Shown: positions 51,390-60,902, counted from the first letter of the stretch. The stretch is DNA of 64,000 nucleotides from VXNF01 sp965116465 (GCA_965116465.1 OZ220687.1:992001-1056000), one strand, 5' to 3'. Numbers and translations: made by a program. The notes: generated by a model from the sequence alone, not told the origin.

Positions 51390-54116
51390 ATGCGCGGCCA
51401 TTTCTCACACCAGCTTCCCGACACCGACCCCACCGAGACCGGCGAGTGGATCGACTCCTTCGACGCCCTGGTCCACGAGCGGGGCAAGGAACGGGCCCGG
51501 CTGGTCGTGGCGCGGATGCTGGAGCGGGCGCAGCAACTCGACGTCGGCATCCCCGCCACCGTCACCACCCCGTACGTCAACACCATCCCCCCCGACAGCC
51601 AGCCCTTCTTCCCGGGCGACGAGCACCTCGAGAAGCTGATCCGCCGCTACATCCGCTGGAACGCCGCCGTCATGGTGATCCGGGCCAACAAGGCTGCCGA
51701 CGGGATCGGCGGGCACCTCTCCACCTTCGCCTCCTCGGCGTCGCTGTACGACGTGGGCTTCAACTGGTTCTTCAAGGGCAAGGACGACGGCCTGCCCGGC
51801 GACCACGTGTACTTCCAGGGCCACGCCGCCCCCGGCATCTACGCCCGCGCCTTCCTCGAGGGACGCCTCGGCACCGAGCACCTCGACAATTTCCGGATGG
51901 AGATCGGCGGGCGTGGCGTGTCCAGCTACCCGCACCCCCGGCTCATGCCCGACTTCTGGGAGTACCCCACCGTCTCGATGGGACTGGGCCCGATCAACTC
52001 CATCTACCACGCCCGCTTCAACCGCTACCTGCACCATCGGCGGATCGACGACACCTCCCACTCGCGCATCTGGTGCTTCGTCGGCGACGGCGAGATGGAC
52101 GAACCGGAGACGCTGGGCGCCATCTCCCTGGCCGGCCGCGCCGAGCTCGACAACCTCATCTGGGTGGTCAACTGCAACCTGCAGCGCCTCGACGGGCCGG
52201 TGCGGGGCAACAGCCAGATCATCCAGGAACTCGAAGGGCTGTTCCGCGGCGCCGGCTGGAACGTCATCAAGGTCATCTGGGGGTCCCGCTGGGACGACCT
52301 CCTGAAGCGGGACCACCAGGGCCTGCTGCTCAACAAGATGAACTCCACCGTCGACGGCGAGTACCAGCGCTACGCCACCGAGTCGGGGGACTACATCCGC
52401 GAGCACTTCTTCGGCCCCGATCCGCGCCTGCGCGCCATGGTGAGCGACTACGGCGACGAGGACCTCGCCAACCTCCCCCGCGGGGGCCACGACCACCAGA
52501 AGCTGTATGCCGCCTACAAGGCGGCCACCGAGAACGTCGGCTCGCCGACGGTGATCCTGGCCAAGACGATCAAGGGCTGGAGCCTCGGCAAGGGGTTCGA
52601 GGGCCGCAACGCCACCCATCAGATCAAGAAGATGACCACCCGCCAGCTGCTGGAGTTGCGGGACCGGCTGCGCCTCTGGGAGGAGATCCCCGAGAGCGCC
52701 CTCGTCGACGACGCCTCACCGCCGTACTACCGGCCGCCGCCGGACGCCGAGGAGATGGTGTACATGCGTCAGCGCCGCCAGGCGCTGGACGGGGTGCTGC
52801 CGTCGCGCATCGTGCGGGACCGGCGGCAGTTGCACCTGCCGGACCGGAAGATCTTCGCAACCTTCGACGAGGGCTCCGGCGACCGGGAGGTCTCCACGAC
52901 GGTGGCGTTCACCAGCCTGCTGCGGTCGCTGCTGCGGGACAAGGACTGCGGGGTCCGGGTCGCCCCGATCGTCGCGGATGAGGCCCGCACCTTCGGGATG
53001 GACTCGCTGTTCCGGGAGTTCGAGATCTACGCCCCGCGCGGCCAGCTGTACGAGCCGGTGGACCACGACCTCCTGCTGTCCTACAGCGAGGACACCGACG
53101 GGCAGATCCTGGAGGAGGGCATCACCGAGGCCGGCTCGCTGGCGGAGTGGATCGCGGCGGGCACCAGCTACGCCAACCTCGGCGTGCCGATGGTGCCGAT
53201 GTACACCTTCTATTCCATGTTCGGCTTCCAGCGGGTGGGTGACCTCATCTGGTCGGCCGCCGACAGCCGGGCCCGGGGCTTCCTGCTGGGAGCCACCGCC
53301 GGTCGCACCACCCTCATGGGCGAGGGGCTGCAGCACCAGGACGGCCACAGCCACCTGCTGGCGGCCGCGGTGCCGGCCTGCCAGGCCTACGACCCGGCCT
53401 TCGCCTACGAGATGGCCACGATCATCGCCTGCGGGCTGGAGCGCATGTACCCCCCGGCCGGAGCGGCACACGGCGACGACGTCTTCTACTACCTGACGAT
53501 CTACAACGAGAACTACCTGCAGCCCGCCCGGGCCGACCACGTCAGCGACGCCGACATCATGAGCGGCCTGTACCGGTGGGATCCCGGGCCGGCGGGGCTG
53601 CGCCACCGGGCCACGATCCTGTTCTCGGGCCCCGCACAGGGTGCGGCGCGAGCGGCCCAGGCCGCCCTCGCCGAGCACTACGACACCGGCGCCGAGCTCT
53701 GGAGCGCCACCTCCTACAAGAAGCTGCGCGAGGAGGCTCTCGACGCCGAGCGCTGGAACCGCCTGCATCCCCGCGAGGCGCCCCAGCTCCCTGCGGTGAC
53801 CGCCAAGCTGGCCCGGTCACAGGGCCCGATCGTGGCGGTGAGCGACTACCTGACCCTGGTGCCCGACCAGGTGTCCCGCTGGGCGCCCCGACACTTCTCG
53901 GTGCTGGGGACCGACGGCTACGGCCGCAGCGACACGCGCAGTGCGCTGCGGCGCTTCTTCGAGGTGGACGGCGCCCACGTGACCATTGCGGTCCTGGCCG
54001 GGCTGGTGGCCGCCGGCGAGTTGGACGCCTCGGTGATCGACGACGCCATCGAGCGCTACGGGGTGGATCCCGAGGCGGTGAACCCCGTCAACTACGAGTG
54101 TGGCCCGCTGACCTAG
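51390..54116 (+). CDS. aceE: Pyruvate dehydrogenase E1 component, homodimeric type
   Basis: A 908-residue ThDP-dependent E1 that decarboxylates pyruvate and acetylates the lipoyl groups of E2. Hallmarks are HLSTFASSASLYDVGFNWFF, QGHAAPGIYARAFLEGR, the ThDP motif VGDGEMDEPETLG ending in NCNLQRLDGPVRG, GHDHQKLYAAYKAA, TIKGWSLGKGFEGRNATHQ, and MGEGLQHQDGHSHLLAAAVP. Homodimeric AceE is the actinobacterial type. E2 and E3 genes are not adjacent. The ATG at 51390 gives the family N-terminus; a GTG at 51372 is possible. Confidence 0.96.
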   Translation: MRGHFSHQLPDTDPTETGEWIDSFDALVHERGKERARLVVARMLERAQQLDVGIPATVTTPYVNTIPPDSQPFFPGDEHLEKLIRRYIRWNAAVMVIRANKAADGIGGHLSTFASSASLYDVGFNWFFKGKDDGLPGDHVYFQGHAAPGIYARAFLEGRLGTEHLDNFRMEIGGRGVSSYPHPRLMPDFWEYPTVSMGLGPINSIYHARFNRYLHHRRIDDTSHSRIWCFVGDGEMDEPETLGAISLAGRAELDNLIWVVNCNLQRLDGPVRGNSQIIQELEGLFRGAGWNVIKVIWGSRWDDLLKRDHQGLLLNKMNSTVDGEYQRYATESGDYIREHFFGPDPRLRAMVSDYGDEDLANLPRGGHDHQKLYAAYKAATENVGSPTVILAKTIKGWSLGKGFEGRNATHQIKKMTTRQLLELRDRLRLWEEIPESALVDDASPPYYRPPPDAEEMVYMRQRRQALDGVLPSRIVRDRRQLHLPDRKIFATFDEGSGDREVSTTVAFTSLLRSLLRDKDCGVRVAPIVADEARTFGMDSLFREFEIYAPRGQLYEPVDHDLLLSYSEDTDGQILEEGITEAGSLAEWIAAGTSYANLGVPMVPMYTFYSMFGFQRVGDLIWSAADSRARGFLLGATAGRTTLMGEGLQHQDGHSHLLAAAVPACQAYDPAFAYEMATIIACGLERMYPPAGAAHGDDVFYYLTIYNENYLQPARADHVSDADIMSGLYRWDPGPAGLRHRATILFSGPAQGAARAAQAALAEHYDTGAELWSATSYKKLREEALDAERWNRLHPREAPQLPAVTAKLARSQGPIVAVSDYLTLVPDQVSRWAPRHFSVLGTDGYGRSDTRSALRRFFEVDGAHVTIAVLAGLVAAGELDASVIDDAIERYGVDPEAVNPVNYECGPLT

Positions 54117-55542
54117 GCGGTGGGTCGTCTGCGGCGGATTCGCGCGCCCGCCCGGCGGCGCTGCCGGAGGGGTAGAACAGCGCCATCGTCAGGCCCGCGG
54201 CGGCATAGGAGCAGATGAGCCAGATCCAGGCACGCGGGTAGCGGGCGAGATCCTCGGCGCCGCCGGCGCCCAGCAGCGCCACGACCGCGGCGACGCCAAC
54301 GCCGTAGCAGAGTTGCTGCGCGGTGCGGGCCGTGGCGTTGCCCATGGCGAACTGGTCGCTGCCCAGGTCCGCCAGGGGCGCGGCCGTGATGCAGGTGATC
54401 GCCATCCCCGCGCCGGCTCCCAGCATCAGCATGGCCGGCAGGAAGTCCGACACGTAGTCCGGCGTGGCCTCGACGCGCCAGAACTGCCAGGAGAAGGCGG
54501 CGACGCACAGGCCGCTGCCCACCGCGGTGAGCCAGCGGTGGCCGAGGCGGTCGGCAGCGCGACCGACCCACCAGGAGGCCAGGATCGACATCAGCGGTCC
54601 GGGGCTGAGACCCAGACCGGTCTTCCAGACCGGCCACTCCCAGAGACGCTGCAACAGCAGGGAGTTGAGCAGGAACCCGCCCAGGAAGGCGAACCCGAAG
54701 AAGATCGTGGCGAAGGTGGCCACCCGGAACGATCGGATGCCGAACAGCGACAGGTCCAGCACCGGCGACGGGTGACGGCGCGACCGCCACACCAGCACCG
54801 GCAGCAGGACCAGCCCGACGCAGGCCAGCGTGAGCGTGCGGGCGCTGGTGTAACCCCAGTGCTCGGCCTGCACCACGGCCAGCAGCACCAGTGCCACACC
54901 CAGCACACTCACCGGCACGCCGATGACGTCGAGGCGTCCGGTGTCGTTCGCCACCCGCGTCTCGGTCAGGTAACGACGCCCGAGGATCACGACGGCGACG
55001 CCGAAGGGGACGGTGGCCCAGAAGATGCCCCGCCAGCCGAACAGCTCGATCAGCAGCGCGCCGGCGGACGGGCCGACAGCCCCGCCGAAACCGGCCACTG
55101 CGGACCAGATGCCCACAGCCATCGATCGCCGCTCGATGGGGAACTCCGGCAGCACCAGCGCCAGGGACGACGGGAAGATCGCCGAGCCCCCGACGGCCTG
55201 CACCACCCTGAAGGCGATGAGCGAGCCTGCGTCCGGCGCGAGGCTGCACAGCAGCGACCCCAGCGTGAAGACAGCCACCGAGATCAGGAACACGCGCTTG
55301 CGCCCCAGCCGGTCGGCGGTCCGCGCCGCCAGCAGCAGCAGCGAGGCCACCGTGACGTTGTAAGCGGTCAGGATCCAAGACAGCACGGCATCGGTGGTGT
55401 CCAGGTCGGCGCCGATGGTGGGGAACGCCACGTTCACGATGGAGGCGTCGATCACCACGAAGAAGATGCTGACGCACACCACTGCCAGCACCACCCACGC
55501 CCGCCGCGGCACCTGAACGCCATCCCCTGGCCCTCTCACCAT
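54088..55542 (-). CDS. MFS exporter, DHA2 (EmrB/QacA) type
   Basis: A 484-residue transporter with about 14 hydrophobic segments. It starts RRAWVVLAVVCVSIFFVVID, then ASIVNVAFPTIGADL, the MFS motif A in RTADRLGRKRVFLI, and motif C-like SAVAGFGGAVGPSAGALLIE, typical of drug/proton antiporters. Substrate is unknown. The 3' end overlaps the aceE 3' end by 29 bases, tail to tail. Confidence 0.85.
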   Translation of the reverse strand: MVRGPGDGVQVPRRAWVVLAVVCVSIFFVVIDASIVNVAFPTIGADLDTTDAVLSWILTAYNVTVASLLLLAARTADRLGRKRVFLISVAVFTLGSLLCSLAPDAGSLIAFRVVQAVGGSAIFPSSLALVLPEFPIERRSMAVGIWSAVAGFGGAVGPSAGALLIELFGWRGIFWATVPFGVAVVILGRRYLTETRVANDTGRLDVIGVPVSVLGVALVLLAVVQAEHWGYTSARTLTLACVGLVLLPVLVWRSRRHPSPVLDLSLFGIRSFRVATFATIFFGFAFLGGFLLNSLLLQRLWEWPVWKTGLGLSPGPLMSILASWWVGRAADRLGHRWLTAVGSGLCVAAFSWQFWRVEATPDYVSDFLPAMLMLGAGAGMAITCITAAPLADLGSDQFAMGNATARTAQQLCYGVGVAAVVALLGAGGAEDLARYPRAWIWLICSYAAAGLTMALFYPSGSAAGRARESAADDPPPRSAGHTRS

Positions 55543-55675
55543 TGCCTCCTAGCGAGCCCGACGCACCGCCGAGCCGGGATCGCCAGAGTCGGACATGACC
55601 CCCGGAACGCTACCGGCGGGCCGGAACGGCTCCGCGCGACCACCGCGACCCACCGCACGGGCGCGGCAGGGCCGG

Positions 55676-55681
55676 TACGCT
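55676..55681 (+). promoter_or_regulatory. -10 box of a leaderless promoter (TACGCT)
   Basis: TACGCT ends six bases before the ATG at 55688, identical in sequence and spacing to the box before 43535. Confidence 0.5.
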
Positions 55682-55687
55682 CGGGGT

Positions 55688-56269
55688 ATGACCGCTGGAA
55701 CGCTGGCCGTCACCGGCGATGAGGCCGCTGACGCGCTCGTCAACAACGAACCGCTGGCGCTGCTGCTGGCGATGCTGCTGGATCAGCAGATCCCCATGGA
55801 ATGGGCGTTCAAGTCGCCCTCCCGCCTGGCCGAACGGCTCGGCGGCGAACTGGATGCCGGCGCCATCGCCGCCATGGACCCGGCCGACCTCGAGGCCGCC
55901 TTCGGCACCAAGCCCGCTCTGCACCGGTTCCCCGCCGCGATGGCCCGCCGGTCCCACGACCTGTGCCGCCACGTCGCCGAGAACTACGACGGCGACGCCG
56001 GAGCGGTGTGGGCCACCGCCGGCAGCGGCCAGGAGTTGTACGACCGGGTACGCGCTCTGCCGGGATACGGCGACGAGAAGTCCATGATCTTCGTGGCCAT
56101 CCTGGCCAAGCGCTTCGCCGTGCGCCCCGACGGCTGGGACGGCTACGCCGGTCCGTTCGCCGACGACACTCCCCGCTCGGTGGCCGACATCGACGGCCCC
56201 GAGGCCCTCGCCCGGGTCCGCGCCTGGAAGAGGGAACAGAAGGCCGCCGGCCGTTCAAAGCAGGACTGA
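55688..56269 (+). CDS. HhH-GPD family DNA glycosylase-like protein
   Basis: A 193-residue soluble protein of a short HhH-GPD-like family: EPLALLLAMLLDQQIPMEWAF, SRLAERLG, then the helix-hairpin-helix region ELYDRVRALPGYGDEKSMIF (LPGxGxxKA-type) and VAILAKRFAVRPDGWD. No Fe-S cluster Cys and no obvious catalytic Lys/Asp pair in the usual place, so glycosylase activity is uncertain. Start chosen by the TACGCT box. Confidence 0.75.
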   Translation: MTAGTLAVTGDEAADALVNNEPLALLLAMLLDQQIPMEWAFKSPSRLAERLGGELDAGAIAAMDPADLEAAFGTKPALHRFPAAMARRSHDLCRHVAENYDGDAGAVWATAGSGQELYDRVRALPGYGDEKSMIFVAILAKRFAVRPDGWDGYAGPFADDTPRSVADIDGPEALARVRAWKREQKAAGRSKQD

Positions 56270-56297
56270 ACCGCCAGCGACGGCAGTTAGAGGGGAA

Positions 56298-56738
56298 ATG
56301 AATCGTTACAACCGGGAGGAGCGGAGCTACGACCGCGGCGAGAGCGACGCCACTGAGTCGGGATCCGCCGGCTCTCCGGGCGACTTCCCCTGGCAGGACT
56401 CAGGTGCCGGCGACCAGCCCGCCGAGGTGTGGGAGGAACCGCCGCAGACATCCGAGCGAGGCGGGGCGCCCGGCGGCCGTCCGGACGCTCAGGGGAATCC
56501 CCTGGCGATCGCCGGATTCGTGTGCTCGCTGCTGATGTGGATCCCCATCCCCTACACCGCCCCCATCTTCTGGCTCATGGCGCTCACGTTCTCGTCGATC
56601 GGCCTGAGCCGCGCCCGGCGACGCGGCGCACCGCACAAGGGACTGGCCATCGCCGGACTGTGCATCAGCCTGATCGGCGTGGTGTTCGTGATCCTGCTGA
56701 TCCTGTTCTTCGTCGGAGCCGCCGTCTTCGCCGGGTGA
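56298..56738 (+). CDS. DUF4190 small membrane protein
   Basis: A 146-residue protein. The first 65 residues are hydrophilic, disordered and acidic. DUF4190 follows with two membrane helices: NPLAIAGFVCSLLMWIPIPY and KGLAIAGLCISLIGVVFVIL, joined by SSIGLSRARRRGAPH. The function of the family is unknown. It is 28 bases after the HhH-GPD gene, possibly cotranscribed. Confidence 0.8.
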   Translation: MNRYNREERSYDRGESDATESGSAGSPGDFPWQDSGAGDQPAEVWEEPPQTSERGGAPGGRPDAQGNPLAIAGFVCSLLMWIPIPYTAPIFWLMALTFSSIGLSRARRRGAPHKGLAIAGLCISLIGVVFVILLILFFVGAAVFAG

Positions 56739-56751
56739 CGCCACGAGGCTG

Positions 56752-57573
56752 TCAGAGCGAAGCCGGAATCTCCGAGGCGGGCGTGCCTGCAGCGGGCTGT
56801 GCCTCGAGCGCGGTGTCGTGGCCGTGGCGGTCGAGCCAGCCCAGCACCAGGGAGATGCAGCGCGGGTCGTAGCGCAGCCGGTGGCTGCCGGCGGCGATGA
56901 TGCGCAGATCGGCGGCCCCGTGGGCATCCGCGATGGCGCGGGCGTCCAGCGACGGCACCAGCTCGTCGTCCGAGCCGTGCACCACCATCAGCGGGCGCGG
57001 CGCCAGCCGGTCCGAGGCGTCCGCCGTGCTGAAGGAGGTGAACTGGTCGCTCCACGTCTTCAGGTCGGCGGGGAACGAGTCACTGCGCACGATCCCCGTC
57101 TCGCGGGCGTGGCGCAGCAGGCGCTCGGCATTGGCGGCCCACTCGGTGAAGTCCGCCGGCGCGCCCACCGACACGGCCCCCGCCACAGCCGGTGTGTCGG
57201 CGGCGGCCCGGACGCCCACGGCGCCACCGGTTCCGAAACCGGCGACCCAGACCCCCCTGGTCCGCGTGCGGACCGACACGTGGTCGACCGCGGCGCGCAC
57301 GTCCTCCACCCAGCCCAGCAGCGAGAAGTCGCCCTCGGAGAGCCCGCAGCCCCGGTAGTTGAGCACGAGGGCCGACCAGCCCATCTCCGCGGCGATGCGG
57401 TCGGCCAGGACGTGGTAGGAGCGCCCCGCCGTGGCTGCCCCGCCCGGCGCGGCCGGCAGGCCATGACAGATGACCACCGCCGGCCGGGGGTCCCGCAGGA
57501 CCTCGCCGTCGGAGCGCAGGGGCCGAGCCAGGTAGCCCGACAGCGTCAGCGGCCCGGAGGGGATCTCCTCCAC
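56752..57573 (-). CDS. Alpha/beta-hydrolase fold protein lacking the nucleophilic serine
   Basis: A 273-residue alpha/beta-hydrolase. It has the oxyanion strand VVICHGLPAAPGG and the COG2945-like LVLNYRGCGLSEGDFS. In the nucleophile elbow VAGFGTGGAVGVRAA the expected GxSxG Ser is Gly (codon GGA). The acid (VVHGSDDELVPSLDAR) and His (IIAAGSHRLRYDPR) are kept. So the triad is incomplete; it may be non-catalytic or use another residue. GTG start directly follows the stop of the upstream small gene. Confidence 0.78.
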   Translation of the reverse strand: MEEIPSGPLTLSGYLARPLRSDGEVLRDPRPAVVICHGLPAAPGGAATAGRSYHVLADRIAAEMGWSALVLNYRGCGLSEGDFSLLGWVEDVRAAVDHVSVRTRTRGVWVAGFGTGGAVGVRAAADTPAVAGAVSVGAPADFTEWAANAERLLRHARETGIVRSDSFPADLKTWSDQFTSFSTADASDRLAPRPLMVVHGSDDELVPSLDARAIADAHGAADLRIIAAGSHRLRYDPRCISLVLGWLDRHGHDTALEAQPAAGTPASEIPASL

Positions 57574-57798
57574 TCAGGTGCCCCGCAGGCGGAAACCGCG
57601 GTTACGTGCCTCGGCCAGAGTGTCGGGCGCGAAGCACAGGTAGCGACCGGAGGCCACCAACTCGTCGATGTCCGCTCGGGAGGCCTGCCCTGCGACGGCA
57701 GGCGAGTCGTCCTCGGGCACCGCGTCGAGGTCGTAGACGGCACCCGTGCGCTTGTCCCCGATGTACCGGTGGTCGGCCACTCCCTTGGGGCGATACAC
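57574..57798 (-). CDS. Small conserved-looking hypothetical protein
   Basis: A 74-residue protein with no recognised domain: MYRPKGVADHRYIGDKRTGA, YDLDAVPEDD, then a helix-rich end (ADIDELVASGRYLCFAPDTL). The start is uncertain. The GTG at 57798 lies seven bases after a TAGCAT box (leaderless layout), while an ATG at 57828 would give 84 residues. It abuts the hydrolase gene with no spacing, implying coupling. Confidence 0.5.
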   Translation of the reverse strand: MYRPKGVADHRYIGDKRTGAVYDLDAVPEDDSPAVAGQASRADIDELVASGRYLCFAPDTLAEARNRGFRLRGT

Positions 57799-57905
57799 GC
57801 CGACGATGCTAAAGGCGATCGCAGACATTCGCGGACATGGACGAGCCCTGCGGCCCGTCTCGCACCGGCCCTGCCGGCGGAGACGACTCGACCTCGGGAG
57901 ACATG

Positions 57906-57929
57906 GAGAAACTTCGTTCTAAGGTTCTC
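57906..57929. promoter_or_regulatory. Imperfect palindrome upstream of the aminotransferase gene
   Basis: GAGAAACTT, six bases, AAGGTTCTC: nine-base arms with one mismatch, AT-richer than its surroundings, 53 bases before the aminotransferase start. Size and spacing resemble a TetR/GntR-type operator; no regulator gene adjoins it. Confidence 0.35.
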
Positions 57930-57981
57930 TATCCCGAGGTAGTCCCGGGCGGGAGAGCGCACGCCGGACGGAGGAGTGGCG

Positions 57982-59226
57982 ATGGCCAGCAACGACACGG
58001 GCGCCCTGTGGATGCCCTTCACCTCCGCCGGCGGGAGCCCCTCGCCGGTGATCGTGGCCGGCGACGGCCACTACCTCACCGACAGCGGTGGGAGACGCGT
58101 GCTGGACGCCACCGGAGGGGGGTTGGCCTGCTCGATCCTGGGTCATGGCCGCAAAGAGATCGTGGCGGCGGTGGCCGAGCAACTCGACGTCATGGAGTAC
58201 AACTGCCTGTTCGGCTACGCCCATCCCCGAGCGACGGAGCTGGCCGAGGCGGTGGCCGCCCGCGCACCGGGCGATCTCGACCACGTGTTCTTCTGCAACT
58301 CGGGTTCGGAGGCGGTGGAGACCGCGCTGAAGATCGCGCGTGGCTACTGGCGCCGCCTCGGGCAGGGGACCAAGACCGGGTTCGTGTCACTGCACCGCGG
58401 CTATCACGGCATGAACTTCGGCGGCGTCTCGGTGGGTGGCATGGGCGACTACCGGACGCCGTTCGGACCTCTGCTGCCCGGGTGCACCCAGGTTCCCGCG
58501 CACGATGTCGGCGCGCTCGAGCGCGAGCTGCGGTACCGCGACCCCACCACGATCGCGGCGGTGATCATGGAGCCCGTGCAGGTCGCCGGGGGTATCCATC
58601 CCCCGCCGGAGGACTATCTCCCCGCGGTCCGGGCGCTGTGCGACCGCCACGACGTGCTGCTGGTGCTCGACGAGGTGGTCTGCGGCTTCGGGCGCCTCGG
58701 CCACTGGTTCGGCGGCCATCGCTACGGCGTCGTGCCCGACATCATGACCGTCGCCAAGGGCCTCACCTCGGCCTACATCCCGATGGGCGCCGCCATCGCC
58801 TCGGGGCGGGTGCACGAACCGTTCGTGGACCCGGCGGGCTCCATCGAGTTCATGCACGGCTACACCTACAGCGGCCATCCCGCCGCCTGCGTCGCCGGTC
58901 TCGCCGTCATCGACATCATCGAACGGGAAGGCGTGGTGGACAACAGCCGGCAGGTCGGGGCGCACCTGCAGCAGCGCGTCCGGACGCTGGCGGGCCTCGA
59001 GCTGGTGTCGGAGGTGCGCGGCGAGGGCATGCTCGCCGCCGTCGAACTGGCAGCCACCGATGTGTCGTCGACGGTGGTCGAGGCGCAGCGACGGATCCAG
59101 TCCGCCGGCGTGATGGTGCGGACGCAGGTGGACCATCTGGGGATTCACCCGCCGCTCACGTTCAGCGCCACCGAGATCGACACCACCATCGAAGTGGTGG
59201 GCCACGTACTGGAGAGTTTCCGGTGA
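57982..59226 (+). CDS. Class III aminotransferase
   Basis: A 414-residue PLP-dependent class III aminotransferase, transferring an omega- or other amino group to a keto acid. Seen are FFCNSGSEAVETALKIARGY, HRGYHGMNFGGVSVGGM, IMEPVQVAGGIHPPPEDYLP, LVLDEVVCGFGRLGHWFGG with the PLP-binding Asp, and the Schiff-base Lys in MTVAKGLTSAYIPMGA. It resembles beta-alanine/taurine-pyruvate aminotransferases. The ATG at 57982 has GGAGG at seven bases; the GTG at 57976 is too close to it. Confidence 0.9.
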   Translation: MASNDTGALWMPFTSAGGSPSPVIVAGDGHYLTDSGGRRVLDATGGGLACSILGHGRKEIVAAVAEQLDVMEYNCLFGYAHPRATELAEAVAARAPGDLDHVFFCNSGSEAVETALKIARGYWRRLGQGTKTGFVSLHRGYHGMNFGGVSVGGMGDYRTPFGPLLPGCTQVPAHDVGALERELRYRDPTTIAAVIMEPVQVAGGIHPPPEDYLPAVRALCDRHDVLLVLDEVVCGFGRLGHWFGGHRYGVVPDIMTVAKGLTSAYIPMGAAIASGRVHEPFVDPAGSIEFMHGYTYSGHPAACVAGLAVIDIIEREGVVDNSRQVGAHLQQRVRTLAGLELVSEVRGEGMLAAVELAATDVSSTVVEAQRRIQSAGVMVRTQVDHLGIHPPLTFSATEIDTTIEVVGHVLESFR

Positions 59227-59290
59227 CCGCCGGCTGGCTCCGCCGGCTCGAGGCCACACCCCGCTCGGGAGCCACTGGCGGGGCGACCGG

Positions 59291-59737
59291 CTAGACGTCC
59301 TCCGCCTGCTCGCCGACGGCGCCGATGGATGCGAGGTACCGGGCGTTCAGTTCCAGTACGACCACGGCGTCGAGCGCCTCGACCTCGATCCCCTCGGCCG
59401 CGGCGCGCCGCAGGATCTCGTCGAGGGCCTCGTCGGGCTCGTTGCGGCTGGGGGTGCGGGCGAAGCCGCCTGCCATGGCATCGGCCTCCCCGAAAGCGGC
59501 CACGCCCTTGCGGCGCAGATGATCGAGGTTCCAGGCCAGCAGCAGCGCCACCGCGCCGGGCCCGATCCGCGCCGCCACCTCGGCGGGGAGACCCCGGTGC
59601 ACGAACTCGGTGGCCGCGCTCAGGTCGTAGGTGGCGACGGCCTCGGTGTTGGCCAGCCGGGCGCTGACCGTGACGACCGTGTAGCGGGCGACCGCCGCAA
59701 CCACCACCGCGGCAACAGCGACGAAGACCCAGATCAT
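59291..59737 (-). CDS. Hypothetical membrane-anchored protein
   Basis: A 148-residue protein with one N-terminal membrane helix (MIWVFVAVAAVVVAAVARYT) and a soluble helical remainder: TYDLSAATEFVHRGLPAEVA, PGAVALLLAWNLDHLRRKGV, DEALDEILRRAAAEGIEVEA and VVVLELNARYLASIGAVG. No family recognised. The long frame upstream to 60409 belongs to the acyl-CoA dehydrogenase antisense frame and is ignored. Confidence 0.6.
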   Translation of the reverse strand: MIWVFVAVAAVVVAAVARYTVVTVSARLANTEAVATYDLSAATEFVHRGLPAEVAARIGPGAVALLLAWNLDHLRRKGVAAFGEADAMAGGFARTPSRNEPDEALDEILRRAAAEGIEVEALDAVVVLELNARYLASIGAVGEQAEDV

Positions 59738-59801
59738 TCCGGCCGGTGCCCCCGTGGGCAAGACCCCGCGGCGCGCGACCGCTCGAGGTGCAGGCGGCCG
59801 C

Positions 59802-60902
59802 TCAGAGCCCCACCAGATCCGCCAGCCGCGCCCGGTGATGGGTGGGGTCGCCGAACATGAGCTGGCTCGCCTTGGCGCGCTTGAAGTAGAGGTGCGCCGG
59901 ATGCTCCCAGGTGAAGCCGATGCCGCCGTGGATCTGGATGTTCTCCGCCGCCGCGTGGTAGTAGGCGTCCGAGCAGTGCGCCTTGGCCATGGCGGCGGCA
60001 ACCGGCAGGTCGTCGTCACCGCCGGCGGCGCACCAGGCGCCGTAGTAGGCGGCCGAGCGGGCGGTCTCGGACTCCAGCAGCAGATCCGCGCAGCGGTGCT
60101 TGATCGCCTGGAAACTGCCGATGGGCCGCCCGAACTGCATCCGCTCCTTGGCGTAGCCGACCGCCATGTCCAGGCAGCGCTGCGTGCCGCCCACCTGCTC
60201 GGCCGCCAGTGCCACCGCGGCCAGTTGCAGCACTGCCTCGAGGACGGCCGCGCCGTCGCCGAGGCGGCCGACGGCAACCGCCGGGGTGCCCGAGAACGTG
60301 AGCCGGGCCTGCTTGCGGGTGAGATCCAGCGTCGGGATCGGTTCCCGCCGCAGAGCCTCGGCGTCCCCGCCGCAGCGGAACAGTCCCAACCCCTTCGGAG
60401 TTCGCGCAACCACCAGCACGATGTCCGCCACGTGCCCGTCGAGCACGTAGGTCTTCTCGCCCCGCAACCGCCAGCCCGTCCCGTCGGCGACCGCCACGGC
60501 CCCGTTCGACTCGTCGTCCTCCTCGAAGGCCAGCGTGGCGATGCATTCGCCGGCGGCGATGGCCGGCAGCAGTTCCTCGCAGGCCGCCTCGTCGCCGCTG
60601 CGGCTCAGCGCGCCGGCGGCCAGCACGACGGTGGAGAAGAACGGCGCGCACAACAGCGCCCGGCCCATCTCCTCGAGCACCAGCGCCAGCTCACGGAAGG
60701 TGAAGCCGCCCCCGCCGTGACGCTCCTCGATGGCGATGCCCTGCAGGCCCAACTGCTCGGCCATCTGCCGCCACACCGCGTCGTCGTAGCCCGCCTCGGT
60801 CTGCATCAGATCGCGCACGGCCGCCTCGGGGGACTTGTCCTCGAGGAACTGCCGGACGAACCGTCGCAGTTCCTCCTGATCCTCACTGAACCCCAACCGC
60901 AC
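59802..60902 (-). CDS. Acyl-CoA dehydrogenase
   Basis: A 366-residue flavin-dependent acyl-CoA dehydrogenase that introduces an alpha-beta double bond. Features are the N-terminal VRLGFSEDQEELRRFVRQFL, RHGGGGFTFRELALVLEEMG, AFEEDDESNGAVAVADGTGW, GYAKERMQFGRPIGSFQAIK, and the C-terminal ENIQIHGGIGFTWEHPAHLY with FKRAKASQLMFG. It resembles the shorter actinobacterial FadE proteins that often work as heteromers on bulky acyl-CoAs; no partner gene adjoins. GTG start chosen because GGAGGA lies six bases upstream; an ATG at 60938 lacks one. Confidence 0.9.
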   Translation of the reverse strand: MRLGFSEDQEELRRFVRQFLEDKSPEAAVRDLMQTEAGYDDAVWRQMAEQLGLQGIAIEERHGGGGFTFRELALVLEEMGRALLCAPFFSTVVLAAGALSRSGDEAACEELLPAIAAGECIATLAFEEDDESNGAVAVADGTGWRLRGEKTYVLDGHVADIVLVVARTPKGLGLFRCGGDAEALRREPIPTLDLTRKQARLTFSGTPAVAVGRLGDGAAVLEAVLQLAAVALAAEQVGGTQRCLDMAVGYAKERMQFGRPIGSFQAIKHRCADLLLESETARSAAYYGAWCAAGGDDDLPVAAAMAKAHCSDAYYHAAAENIQIHGGIGFTWEHPAHLYFKRAKASQLMFGDPTHHRARLADLVGL

